DNA of 64,000 nucleotides. Source: Clostridium sp. SM-530-WT-3G (GTDB taxonomy: Bacteria; Bacillota; Clostridia; Clostridiales; Clostridiaceae). The DNA lies in the NCBI RefSeq assembly GCF_012843905.1, contig NZ_JABAGC010000011.1, positions 17,798 through 81,797 of the forward strand, in the 5' to 3' direction. This document shows, in pieces, positions 10,004 through 19,195 of the stretch. Numbering within the stretch: position 1 is the stretch's first letter; the number at the start of each line of letters is the position of its first letter. Made by a program: the position numbers and the translations under genes. The notes below the pieces were generated by a model, which saw nothing but the letters and a program-made list of their open reading frames with translations, searched no databases and was not told the DNA's origin.

Positions 10004-10165
10004 CTAAATCATATTATAATTAATACTTTTATTTTCTCCTGTTTCCATATTTTTAACAGAAATTATATTATTCTTTACTTCATCCTCACCAATTATAATT
10101 ACGTTTTGCACTCCTATTTTATTTGCATAATTCATTTTTTTCTTTAATTTATTAATACTCTTCAT
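10004..10165 (-). pseudogene. hisS: 3' remnant of a histidyl-tRNA synthetase gene
   Basis: Fifty-three codons plus a TAG stop encode a segment matching the end of the HisRS anticodon-binding domain: MNYANKIGVQNVIIIGEDEV followed by KNNIISVKNMETGE. The known family pattern is YA.K.G...V.IIGE.E...G.V..K.M.TGEQ. Nothing upstream looks like the remaining ~370 residues, and an in-frame TAG lies just above the ATG at 10165. It retains a downstream terminator at 9909. The likely history is deletion of most of a second hisS copy; a functional 53-residue peptide is unlikely. Confidence 0.72.
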
Positions 10166-10232
10166 TACTACAAAAAGCTAAACTTTTATATTCAATTTAG
10201 TTTTTTAACTCCTCTAATCTCTTTTATATTAT

Positions 10233-10277
10233 AAAGACAGCAGCTTCAAGCATAGTTTGCTCAAAACTGCTGTCTTT
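10233..10277 (-). terminator. Terminator of the MFS gene
   Basis: The arms AAAGACAGCAG and CTGCTGTCTTT lie immediately after the MFS stop at 10281. Confidence 0.82.
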
Positions 10278-10280
10278 TAA

Positions 10281-11534
10281 TTATTTACTCTTAATTCCTT
10301 TAATATTCCATCTAACAAACATTACAAGAATCAAATTAATTAATGCAATCACACCTAATAATATTCCAACAGGAATTCCAAATTCTATTAATCCACCAAA
10401 AAGAATTTGTCCTGGTGCAACACTTATAGTAGCTACTGCTGTTGAAAATGCTGATACACTTCCAAGCATGTTTTCAGGAATCTGTTTTTGAATAAATGTT
10501 AAAGTAAGTACATTGGATAATGATAAGGAAAGCATAATAAGCATTCCACAAAACGCAAAAATTCCTGCTGAAGTATAATTCCCTATTTTAACAAATCCAA
10601 GTACGGACATAAATATAACTCCAAATATCATTGGAATGTATGTATAATGTACTTTTCTTATAGAGAACATCTTTGGCTTTACGCTTATCCAGAAACCTCC
10701 AAGTATCATACCAAGAACAGATATACCTTCTACTAATCCATAAACATGAGATGGCAATCCAAGGAATATATTAATGAAATATGGAGCAATTATTGATAGT
10801 ATTGGTACTAAAAATATATTGCATAATGCATATGAAATTATTATTCCTAAAATTACTCTATTCTCTTTCTTTAAATACACTAGTGTATTCTTCATATCTT
10901 TAAATGAATTTTTAATAAAACTTACAAGCTCTAGCTTACTCTTAGTTTCATATTCTTTATCATTACATACTATATCTGGTATATCTAAGAACATTTCCAT
11001 TATTGCTGCAACAAAGAAACTTACTGCATTTATTATTACAATAATCTTTATTCCTAATAATCCATATAGTATTCCTGCAATTATTGGTCCTGCAAAATTT
11101 ACTATAGAACCTACCTGATTAATTATTCCATTAGCTGATGTAAGATTCTCTTCATCAACTATCTGCGGGATTGATGCAGTTACTGCTGGTCCGTACAAAG
11201 TATAGCATATTGATAATATAAACATGACTGCTCCTACTATTAATTCACTATCACATCCATTTACCAAAATTAATGCATATGCTCCAATAAGTATAGAACA
11301 AAATAAATCAAGATAAACCATTATCTTTTTTCTATTTATTCTATCAGAAAGACGACCCGCTATTGGTGCAAATATTACATATGGAATTGTTGATATTGCA
11401 AGAATATTAGCAAAAGCTGATGTGCTTCCTGTAAAGGCAAGAACATACAAAGACATACTAAATCTCTGAATAGCATTTCCAAAAAGAGAAATAATCTGCC
11501 CTAGAGCAATTATTATAAAATTCTTATTCCTCAT
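10281..11534 (-). CDS. MFS transporter, drug/siderophore exporter-like
   Basis: A 417-residue major facilitator with about 12 hydrophobic segments. The loop 2-3 motif is GRLSDRINRKKIM, the family signature. It resembles the MFS_3/Bcr-type exporters. ATG start with GGAGG. It lies on the same strand directly downstream of the siderophore ABC operon, separated by about 220 bases of repeat sequence, so a role in siderophore traffic is plausible. It could equally be an unrelated drug exporter. Confidence 0.88.
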   Translation of the reverse strand: MRNKNFIIIALGQIISLFGNAIQRFSMSLYVLAFTGSTSAFANILAISTIPYVIFAPIAGRLSDRINRKKIMVYLDLFCSILIGAYALILVNGCDSELIVGAVMFILSICYTLYGPAVTASIPQIVDEENLTSANGIINQVGSIVNFAGPIIAGILYGLLGIKIIVIINAVSFFVAAIMEMFLDIPDIVCNDKEYETKSKLELVSFIKNSFKDMKNTLVYLKKENRVILGIIISYALCNIFLVPILSIIAPYFINIFLGLPSHVYGLVEGISVLGMILGGFWISVKPKMFSIRKVHYTYIPMIFGVIFMSVLGFVKIGNYTSAGIFAFCGMLIMLSLSLSNVLTLTFIQKQIPENMLGSVSAFSTAVATISVAPGQILFGGLIEFGIPVGILLGVIALINLILVMFVRWNIKGIKSK

Positions 11535-11564
11535 ATAGCCTCCTTAATTGACAGTTTATAAAGG

Positions 11565-11752
11565 AAACTCGACTCACATTCGTTTGCTGAGTAAGTGACT
11601 CACACCAAATGTAAAATTTGGGTTCCCTACTTAAAACTCGACTCACATTCGTTCGCTGAGTACTCACAGAGTAAGTTCTACTACCCCAAAGCAAGTTTCT
11701 CAATGAGAAAGTTCTACTATCCAAATATAAAATTTGGAGTATCACTTTGGAA
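11565..11752. repeat. Hairpin-rich repeat between the ABC ATPase and MFS genes
   Basis: Two 29-base direct copies (11565-11593 and 11634-11662, one mismatch) share the core CTCGACTCACATTCGT. Two small hairpins have arms CCAAAT/ATTTGG (near 11607-11622 and 11721-11736). GTTCTACTA occurs twice. Local mini-hairpins ACTCACAGAGT and TCTCAATGAGA are also present. GC content is above its surroundings. It is noncoding in my view, although a 73-codon frame crosses it. Confidence 0.65.
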
Positions 11753-11754
11753 CT

Positions 11755-12540
11755 TTACTTAACAAGGTCATATTCCATACATATTGGATAAGTTCCATCT
11801 TCGCTAGTTACAAGCTTAGCGTCTATTCCATATATCTCTTTTAAGTTTTCCTTATTTATAACATCTACAGGTCTTCCTTGACATATAAGCTTTCCTTTTT
11901 TAAGTCCTACTATATTATCTGCAAATCTGCATGCATTATTAAGTTCGTGTAGAACTATAACTACTGTTATATTCTTTTCTCTATTTAGTTTTTGAAGAAT
12001 TTCAAGTACTTCAAGCTGATATGACATATCCAAGTATGTAGTAGGTTCATCAAGCATAATTATTTCAGTTTCCTGTGCAAGAGTCATTGCAATCCATGCT
12101 CTTTGTCTTTGACCTCCAGACAAATTTTCTATCTGTCTGTCGCTAAATTCACTAAGACCTGTTTCTTTTATTGCCCATTCAATAACTTCTTTATCGTGAC
12201 TTGTAAGACCTCCTATCATCTTCTGATGTGGAAATCTTCCATAAGCTACAAGCTGTCTTACTGTAAGACCTGCTGGTGCTACTGGCCCTTGTGGAAGAAA
12301 GGCAGCCTCTTTAGCTATATCCTTTTCTTTCACACTCTTAATATTCTTATTATTTATAAAAATATCACCTGCTGAAGGTTTATTTATTCTTGAAATTGTC
12401 TTTAGGAGTGTTGACTTTCCGCATCCATTTGCTCCTATTATTATAGTTATCTTTCCCTTTGGAATATGTAAATTCATATTTTCAATTATTATATTATCTT
12501 CATATGCTACTTTTAAGTTTTTTACACTTATAGCTTCCAT
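11755..12540 (-). CDS. Iron-siderophore ABC transporter, ATP-binding protein
   Basis: A 261-residue ATPase of the FecE/FhuC/FepC type that powers ferric-siderophore import. Walker A GANGCGKST lies at 36-44, the signature is LSGGQRQR, Walker B is IIMLDEPT, and the H-loop follows in VLHELNNACR. Start ATG with GGAG. It is the last gene of a four-gene operon (binding protein, two permeases, ATPase), only two bases after the permease. An upstream Fur-like box suggests iron repression. Confidence 0.95.
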   Translation of the reverse strand: MEAISVKNLKVAYEDNIIIENMNLHIPKGKITIIIGANGCGKSTLLKTISRINKPSAGDIFINNKNIKSVKEKDIAKEAAFLPQGPVAPAGLTVRQLVAYGRFPHQKMIGGLTSHDKEVIEWAIKETGLSEFSDRQIENLSGGQRQRAWIAMTLAQETEIIMLDEPTTYLDMSYQLEVLEILQKLNREKNITVVIVLHELNNACRFADNIVGLKKGKLICQGRPVDVINKENLKEIYGIDAKLVTSEDGTYPICMEYDLVK

Positions 12541-12542
12541 AG

Positions 12543-13550
12543 TTATTTCTCCTTCATCATTAAATAAATAAAATATGGTACTCCAAATATTGATACTGTT
12601 ATTCCCACTGGAATTTCGATTGGAGAAAATAAATTTCTTGAAACTGCATCTGCAATTAAAATTATTATGACACTTATCATAGCAGATATAGTTATAAATT
12701 TCTTATGATAAGGGCCTACCATCCTTCTAGCAATATGAGGAGATATAAGTCCTAAAAATCCTATATTTCCTGCAAATGCTGTTGCAGTTCCTGCTAAAAT
12801 AACTGCAAAACTTAATAACTTCTTTCTTTCTTTTTCTATATTTAAACCTAATGATATTGCGAGTTCATCCGAAAGATTTAACACATCAAGTTTTTTATGA
12901 TTAATAAGTACTAGTATAAAAAATAATAATACTATTGGGATTATAACTTTAGCATAACTCATTCCTGCTCCCCAAAGGCTTCCTGATGTCCATACAAGTA
13001 CTCTATTATAATCTCCTACTCCACCTCTAAAAGTAAAGAATGTAATGAAAGCATTAAGTCCTGCATTAAGCCCAATTCCTATAAGAAGCAGTCTATTAGG
13101 TCTTATTTGTCCTCTGCTTGACATCATATATATTATAAATGATGTTATACCTGCTCCCACTATTGCCATAAACGGCAACACAAATATAGATAACTGTCCT
13201 AATTGACTATAATATGCTCCTGTAGAATACGTTATAAATAATACAGCTGCAACTGCTGCCCCTGCATTAATACCTATTATTCCTGTATCTGCAAGATCAT
13301 TTTTAGTTATTGTCTGCAATATTGCTCCTGCTGTAGATAAGGCAATTCCTACAAATGCTCCTACTAATAATCTTGGTAATCTTATAGTAAAGATTGCAGT
13401 ATTTTGAAGTCTTGTTCCATTACCCAAAAGTGTTTTTACTACATCTAATGGTGAAATTTCATAGGTTCCCCAGCAAAGTGTAACTCCAAAGGAGATAATA
13501 AGTAAAATTGATAAAATTATAAGTGTTATACCAAATCTATCTTTCTTCAT
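12543..13550 (-). CDS. Iron-siderophore ABC transporter permease (FecCD family)
   Basis: A 335-residue permease with about 10 hydrophobic segments, carrying the FecCD motifs RLPRLLVGAFVGIALSTAGA near the N-terminus and FLGLISPHIARRMVG, the loop that docks to the ATPase. The start touches the stop of the preceding permease at 13550. The two permeases are expected to form a BtuC-like heterodimer. Confidence 0.95.
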   Translation of the reverse strand: MKKDRFGITLIILSILLIISFGVTLCWGTYEISPLDVVKTLLGNGTRLQNTAIFTIRLPRLLVGAFVGIALSTAGAILQTITKNDLADTGIIGINAGAAVAAVLFITYSTGAYYSQLGQLSIFVLPFMAIVGAGITSFIIYMMSSRGQIRPNRLLLIGIGLNAGLNAFITFFTFRGGVGDYNRVLVWTSGSLWGAGMSYAKVIIPIVLLFFILVLINHKKLDVLNLSDELAISLGLNIEKERKKLLSFAVILAGTATAFAGNIGFLGLISPHIARRMVGPYHKKFITISAMISVIIILIADAVSRNLFSPIEIPVGITVSIFGVPYFIYLMMKEK

Positions 13551-14542
13551 TATCCTCTCTCCTTTCTAGCTGCTGCAATGAAGAATGGTATACCTATAAG
13601 CACTGTGAATACTCCTATTGGAGTTTCATATGGATCAAAAATCATTCTTGCTGCAATATCTGCATAAGTTAGCAGAACTGCTCCAAGTAGAAATGAACAA
13701 GGTATATTTCTTCTGTAATCTTCACCTAAAATTTTTCTAACAACCTGTGGTACTATAAGTCCTACAAATGCTATATTTTTACCAACAGCTACTGCTGCTG
13801 CACACATTGGTATAATAGCTATAAGAGTAATAAATCTTATTTTTTGTGGATTTTGTCCAAGTCCTATAGCCACATCATCTCCAAGATTTAATATATTTAT
13901 CTTTGGTGATAATAATATCCCTACAACAAGTCCTATTATTCCTACAAATAATACAAGATAAACATCTGACCATCCTGCATTTCTAAATCCTCCAGATACC
14001 CAGAATCCTATCATCTGAGATTGGTTTGATAATAATCCAATTATTGTTGTAATTGAGATAAAAAATGTACTCATAGCTGTACCACCTAAGAGTATCTTTG
14101 TAATAGAATTATTATTTGCTTTGTTAGAAATAAACATTAATACTATAATTCCAGTTGCAAGTGCTCCTATAAAAGAAGCTATCATTACATTTCGTGTTGT
14201 TACTGCAATTCCTGCAGCATAAAATATTGCTATGACTAAGGTAGCTCCCTGGCTCACTCCAAGTATTGAAGGTTCAGCTATTGGATTTCTTGTTACCCCT
14301 TGAATCATTGCACCTGTTAATCCAAGTAATCCTCCTGTAAATAATACAGCAATAACTCTTGGTATACGTACATCTCTTACAAGCATATTTTCTAAACTGC
14401 CGTCAAAATTAAAAATACTGTTTAAAATATCAGAAAAGCTAATAGGAACGGATCCTAAGCGTATAGCTAGAACCATTCCTATTACTAAAAGCAATAAACT
14501 GCAGATTACAAATATGCCTACATGTTTCTTACTTTGCTCCAT
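13550..14542 (-). CDS. Iron-siderophore ABC transporter permease (FecCD family)
   Basis: A 330-residue permease paralogous to the next gene. RIPRVIAVLFTGGLLGLTGA and the coupling motif FVGLIVPQVVRKILG are present. Its start lies inside the 3' end of the binding-protein gene (14-base overlap), indicating translational coupling. It ends in the overlap with the second permease. Confidence 0.95.
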   Translation of the reverse strand: MEQSKKHVGIFVICSLLLLVIGMVLAIRLGSVPISFSDILNSIFNFDGSLENMLVRDVRIPRVIAVLFTGGLLGLTGAMIQGVTRNPIAEPSILGVSQGATLVIAIFYAAGIAVTTRNVMIASFIGALATGIIVLMFISNKANNNSITKILLGGTAMSTFFISITTIIGLLSNQSQMIGFWVSGGFRNAGWSDVYLVLFVGIIGLVVGILLSPKINILNLGDDVAIGLGQNPQKIRFITLIAIIPMCAAAVAVGKNIAFVGLIVPQVVRKILGEDYRRNIPCSFLLGAVLLTYADIAARMIFDPYETPIGVFTVLIGIPFFIAAARKERG

Positions 14543-15479
14543 TTAACATATCACCTATCTCATTTACTAATAATTGTCTTCCAATTGGGCTATATCCTTG
14601 GTTAAAGTATGGTGATGCTGGTAAAGTAACCACATGACCTGCTTGAACTGCTGGAAGGCTATTCCATATACTATTTGATTGTAATTGTGCTAAATCTTCA
14701 TCTGTTGTAATTGCAAATATGTAGTTACTCTTTATTGCCGCAAGACCTTCATAAGTTACTACTGGAAGACTTATATCAGATTGCTCTGGCATTCCTTCTG
14801 GTTTTGCAAGTTTCATATCTTCATACAATATACTTCCAAATCCTGCATTATCAAATACAAAGAACTGTCCACCACTTGCTAAGAATGAAAGATATGTTGT
14901 ATCATTACCATATTCTGATTTTATTTTATCGCCAGCAGCCTTAGCACTTTCTTCATAATTCTTAATCCATTCATTAGCTACATCTTCTTTATGAAATACT
15001 TTTGCAAATTCTTTAATATCTTCCTTCCAATTTAAAGCATTTAACTTAATCATAACTGTTGGAGCAATTTGGCTTAATGAATCATACATCTTTTCTTGAA
15101 CTGTTGAAATAATAATAAGATCTGGATGTAAGTTCATAATCTTTTCAACATCCATTGTATCCTGCATGCTGTATCCTAATATTTCTGCACCACTAAGTGT
15201 ATCTTCTAAATATGAAGGGAATTTAGTGTAGTCATAAGCATCACTATTTGCTGTTCCTACAACCTTATATCCAAGTATTGATAAAATATCACTATTACCA
15301 CTTAAGTCTACTATTCTTTGAGGATTAGCTGGTATTTCAACATCCCCTCTTACATCTTTAACAGTAACTGTTTCAGTTGATGAATTAGCGCTGTCTGCAT
15401 TCTTTTGTGTTCCACATCCAGCAAATATCAATACTGCCATACAAGAAACTGCTATTATTCTTAAAAATTTCTTCTTCAT
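14529..15479 (-). CDS. Ferric-siderophore-binding lipoprotein (FhuD/FepB-like)
   Basis: I place the start at 15479 (MKKKFLRII), preceded by GGAGG at normal spacing; an upstream ATG at 15524 adds an unlikely leader. This gives 316 residues. The signal peptide ends in a lipobox with Cys22 (IFAGC). The rest fits the type III two-lobe fold bridged by a helix, with VDLSGNSDILSILGYKVVG and LHPDLIIIS typical of ferri-siderophore binders. It is the first gene of the uptake operon and presents the substrate to the two FecCD permeases. The Fur-like box at 15605-15623 is upstream. The particular siderophore is unknown. Confidence 0.92.
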   Translation of the reverse strand: MKKKFLRIIAVSCMAVLIFAGCGTQKNADSANSSTETVTVKDVRGDVEIPANPQRIVDLSGNSDILSILGYKVVGTANSDAYDYTKFPSYLEDTLSGAEILGYSMQDTMDVEKIMNLHPDLIIISTVQEKMYDSLSQIAPTVMIKLNALNWKEDIKEFAKVFHKEDVANEWIKNYEESAKAAGDKIKSEYGNDTTYLSFLASGGQFFVFDNAGFGSILYEDMKLAKPEGMPEQSDISLPVVTYEGLAAIKSNYIFAITTDEDLAQLQSNSIWNSLPAVQAGHVVTLPASPYFNQGYSPIGRQLLVNEIGDMLNGAK

Positions 15480-15604
15480 TTGCTTACCTCCGTAAATTTT
15501 AATATATATTTTATTTTTCTCCACTAAACTAAAAAATATTATAAGAACTTATATATTACATTGTTTATAATTTTAATCTGATTTAGTATCCACTTAAAAT
15601 TGTA

Positions 15605-15623
15605 AATGATACTGATTATCATT
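15605..15623. promoter_or_regulatory. Fur-box-like operator between the siderophore operon and its AraC regulator
   Basis: The sequence AATGATACTGATTATCATT is a near-perfect inverted repeat that fits the 7-1-7 Fur pattern TGATAATnATTATCA with few mismatches. It lies between the divergent operon and the AraC gene, in the right place to repress both in iron-replete cells. The assignment to Fur is inferred from pattern and context. Confidence 0.72.
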
Positions 15624-15747
15624 TCAATATCAACATCTAATTTAATAATTTTATCATCTAATACAATAATTTTTGATATAATATATTCACTTATATTTTT
15701 ACCTAAGATAATAAAAAATTCTTATAATTTACGTACGGAGGACAAAT

Positions 15748-16753
15748 ATGATTTCAAAATCACCAGAAGATTTACAAAAAAAAAATATTAGATAAATTAA
15801 CCTTTTTGCCCCATAGCAATGAAAACAATATTATATATAAAAATATTGAAAAGCCAGAGCTCGGATACCTTATCAAGTATTCAAGACCTAGATATTATGA
15901 TTTTATAATTGGCAACTATACTATACCATCTAACTTTTCTTTTTCTTTTCATCATTCACAAGAAATTATTAGGTTTGGTACAATGTATGTAGGTAATACA
16001 TCCTTTGAAATTGAAAATAACCCTACTTTCTCGTCTACTCCTTCTTCTTTTTTCGTGATTGAAAAAGATATTAAGGGAAAACAGTATTGGAAAAAGGGAC
16101 AAAATTATCAAGGTGCTGAAATTATCATCAGTAAATGTTATTTTGACGAAGTTATAAAACCATCATTTCAAAATATATTAGATTTTGATAGTTTTATAGA
16201 AAACTATACTTATCACTATCTTCCTATTGAAATAATTGCAATTATTCAAAAACTAAAAAATATGGCAGAAACACATACTCTTACTCCTATTTATTTAGAA
16301 AGTAAAATTCTAGAATCCATAGCATTACTATATAATGAGATATCTTCATCAAAGCAGAATGCTTTTACTACTCAAATAAACTATGGTCAAATAAAAATAG
16401 GAAAAGACAGACAAATCACTTTATCATTTTCAGATGCTCAGGCTCTTCAAAAAGCTAATGATATATTGACAGAAAATATATTAAATCCTCCCACTATAAA
16501 AAGCTTAAGTAAAATGGTTTTTTTAAATGAGCAAAAGCTAAAGGCTGGATTTAAAAAAAGATATAATATGACTATAAATGAATATACTACATATCTTAGA
16601 ATGGCTATGGCTGAAAATCTTTTATCAACAACTGAATATAGCATTGATGAAATTGCAAAAATGGTTGGATATAATCATAGTTCAAACTTTGTAAAAATGT
16701 TTAAAAAAGCACACGGTAAAACTCCTCTTGCTTTTAGAAAGTCTAAAACATAA
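15748..16753 (+). pseudogene. AraC-family regulator, frameshifted at an A10 tract near its start
   Basis: A good ribosome site (GGAGG) precedes ATG at 15748. The frame reads M-I-S-K-S-P-E-D-L-Q-K-K and then hits TAA at 15793, because the tract at 15776-15785 has ten A residues. With nine A it would continue into the long frame (ILDKLTFLPHSNEN) ending at 16753, about 334 residues. The long frame on its own offers only a TTG at 15806 without a ribosome site. Its C-terminus has two AraC HTH units (IKSLSKMVFLNEQKLKAGFK; IDEIAKMVGYNHSSNFVKMFK). It is divergent from the siderophore operon, which suggests a siderophore-sensing activator. Slippage, phase variation, real loss or a sequence error are all possible. 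Confidence 0.75.
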
Positions 16754-16862
16754 ATATATAAGAATTTAATTTATAATATATTTAAAAAGCTATCCATTTT
16801 GTAAGTTATGAAACATATCCTATTTAAGTATAGTCAATGTATAATACATAATAATATATTCT

Positions 16863-16904
16863 AAGTGGTATATAGTTTTATCATTGAAACTGTATACCAT
16901 ACTT
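16863..16904. terminator. Terminator-like hairpin between convergent genes
   Basis: The arms AAGTGGTATATAGTTT and AAACTGTATACCATACTT pair with few mismatches. It lies between the AraC gene (plus) and the small chemotaxis-type gene (minus); the T-run is weak. Confidence 0.5.
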
Positions 16905-16974
16905 GGAATTTATTATTCTTACAAAATAAACAGCTTATTATTTTTATAAAAAATCTTATCTTACAATATCTTAA

Positions 16975-17619
16975 TTAAATCTTCTTTATTAATTCTGTAG
17001 TTTCACGAATTGACTTTGTAATATCATTTAGTGTTTCATTGATACCTTCTACAGATTCAGAACTCATTTGAGAAAGTTTTCCCATTTCATGAGCAACTAT
17101 AGTAAATCCTCTTCCATATTCACCAGCTCTTGCTGCTTCAATAGAAGCATTTAATGCAAGCATTTTTATACTTGATGTGTTTTTCTTAATAGATTCAACA
17201 ACTCCATAAACTCCACTTACACTATCTTCTAGTTTATTTATAGATTGATGTATTTCTTCTATAACTTTATTCTTCTTTTTAAATTCAGCCTCTTCTGATT
17301 TAGCTACTGCACTTGCTATACAACCTACAATTTTTCCTTCATCATATACAGGAACTACATTCCCCTCCATAGCAATTCCAAATAATTCTTTTGGTATTTC
17401 GCTATACATAGGTTTACCAGTAGCCATAACTTTAAAAATAGCATTATTTTTATCTTCATGTTTATACCCAACTTTAATATCACCAGGTACAGAACTTGGC
17501 TGACTTACATATATAACTGTTCCGTCTAAGTCAAATACAGACATTCCCATTTCTTTAGTCACTAGGCCATTTGTAATTTTGATACTTTCAATTATTTGTT
17601 CTAATTTTTCTTGTCTCAT
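16975..17619 (-). CDS. Short soluble chemotaxis-type signalling protein
   Basis: A 214-residue protein without membrane helices. Residues 1-105 form a small sensor resembling the diacid/PAS-type module seen in clostridial methyl-accepting proteins ([15 protein letters not shown] and [14 protein letters not shown]). The C-terminal part carries the highly conserved MCP hairpin tip ([33 protein letters not shown]), which binds CheA/CheW, but then stops soon after, so the second long arm is short. Such short MCP-like proteins recur in clostridia. Start ATG with AAGGTGG. Its partner is unknown; the neighbouring full-size chemoreceptor is broken. Confidence 0.8.
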   Translation of the reverse strand: MRQEKLEQIIESIKITNGLVTKEMGMSVFDLDGTVIYVSQPSSVPGDIKVGYKHEDKNNAIFKVMATGKPMYSEIPKELFGIAMEGNVVPVYDEGKIVGCIASAVAKSEEAEFKKKNKVIEEIHQSINKLEDSVSGVYGVVESIKKNTSSIKMLALNASIEAARAGEYGRGFTIVAHEMGKLSQMSSESVEGINETLNDITKSIRETTELIKKI

Positions 17620-17872
17620 ACTATCTCCACCTTATATATTAAAATTAATCCATATAATTAAAATATCGTCCTTTATCAAACAAACTTAATAATTTAAATC
17701 TTAATATTTAAACCTTTTAATGTTTTATTTGTTATTTTTTACTATTGCAAAATATATGCTCATCTCTAAATTTATCCATAATATACTGAGAATTATTTTA
17801 TATAATCTTTATAAATCATGAAAAATATAATTACTATATTTAGACGTATTCTGAATCTGTATGATAATAAAT
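17620..17872. other. AT-rich spacer, nothing recognised
   Basis: This is the leader of the small chemotaxis-type gene plus the 3' flank of the binding-protein gene. No further ORF with a ribosome site is seen. Confidence 0.4.
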
Positions 17873-17919
17873 AAAAATACGTTAATCATTTAGTTGAATA
17901 CTAAATTCTAACGTATTTT
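17873..17919 (-). terminator. Terminator of the sugar-type binding-protein gene
   Basis: A long hairpin with arms AAAATACGTTA/TAACGTATTTT and an inner ATTTAGT/ACTAAAT lies just past the stop at 17928, with a T-run on the minus strand. Confidence 0.75.
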
Positions 17920-17927
17920 CATATACT

Positions 17928-19195
17928 TTATGAATTAACCCAAAAATTCTCAATCTGCTCAACTAACTGTTCTCTTGTAATTTCATTATTTAAGTACTTT
18001 TTAAGAGCATTTCCTAAAATATCTGAATTATTTGGAGGCAGATAACTATTCATAAGTTCTATTGTATTTCCACTATCTCTATATTTTATTATTTCTTTAA
18101 CTAATGGGTCCTTTTCTGGCACTTGAATATTGTTAAATTCCGGAATTATACCACAATCCTCTGTAATGAATTTATTTCCATGTTCATCATAAACAAGATA
18201 ATTTAAAAATCTCTTTGCTGCCTCTATCTGCTTATCTGATGAATTTTTATTAACTATAAAATACTTTGTTATACCAACTGCAATTCCATTATCCGAAGAA
18301 TTATTACTAATTGGAACTGGTATAAATCCAAAATCAGTATTTCCCTCTCCTGCCGTAATTATATTGGGTGATGCCCAATTCCCCATGTACCAAAATCCAA
18401 CTTCACCACTGCCTAACATTTCTGCACATTTATCATATGAAGGTGCAAGTGGATTATCTGAATAAATATTATATTTTTTCATAATATCGAAAGTATCTAA
18501 AAGTCCATTTAATATTTCATTATCTTTAATACTTTCTGTATTTCTTCTTAAATTTTCAAAATAAGATTTATTATCAGTTCCTTTCTTCTTCACATCAGCT
18601 CCATAACTTATTGCAAGAAAATGATCTCCAAGTGACCATTCTTCATTAGTTATTATAAGCGGACCTTTTCCTATTGCATTAATTTTCTTAAATGCTTCTT
18701 CTAAATCAGAAATAGTTCTTATTTTATCAGGATTAATTCCTGCTTCATCTATTATCTTTTTATTATAAATGAAACCAGCACCTTCTGTTGAAAAAGGGAA
18801 TGCTATGACTTCCCCTTTATCATTTTTAGCAATATCAGATATTTGACCTGATATATCATTTATCCATTTTTCAGAAGATAAATCCAGAGGTATTTCACCA
18901 AACAATTCTATATCTGCTGCATCTACAAGTGTTAAAGTAGGTGCATTATCAGCTGAAGCCATTGAACTTAATTTATCTCTATAAGAATTAGCCTGATTAT
19001 ATTAATAGTCTTTATTCTAATATCTTCATTTTTATCTTCAAATTCTTTTATAAAACTTTCAATAGTTAATGATATTTCTGGTTTAGAATTTAAAATTGAT
19101 ATATTAACAACATTCCCATCTTCTGAACTTTTGCATCCCATAATAGAGAATGACGTTAACGTCGCCATAATAACTAGACTAAATATTTTCTTCAT
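17928..19195 (-). pseudogene. Sugar ABC transporter-type solute-binding lipoprotein, one frameshift
   Basis: The N-terminal frame (from ATG 19195) has a signal peptide with lipobox SIMGC and about 65 residues. It then stops at 18968 after a junk tail. The rest continues in another frame through NQANSYRDKLSSM into a complete type I binding-protein body (TEGAGFIYNKKI; GEVGFWYMGNWA). Joining the frames near 19001 (a missing A in minus-strand ATTAA-TATAAT) restores a protein of about 420 residues. No permease or ATPase is nearby. The gene start overlaps the end of the chemoreceptor gene by 17 bases, so the pair was probably co-translated. Decay or a sequencing slip must be distinguished. Confidence 0.82.

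Noticed and set aside
11524..11745. 73-codon frame over the hairpin repeat
   Set aside because: Its content is the translated repeat. It overlaps the MFS start and ribosome site, has no ribosome site of its own and no family resemblance.
15606..15791. 61-codon frame before the AraC gene
   Set aside because: It crosses the Fur-like box and the real AraC start in another frame and lacks a ribosome site.
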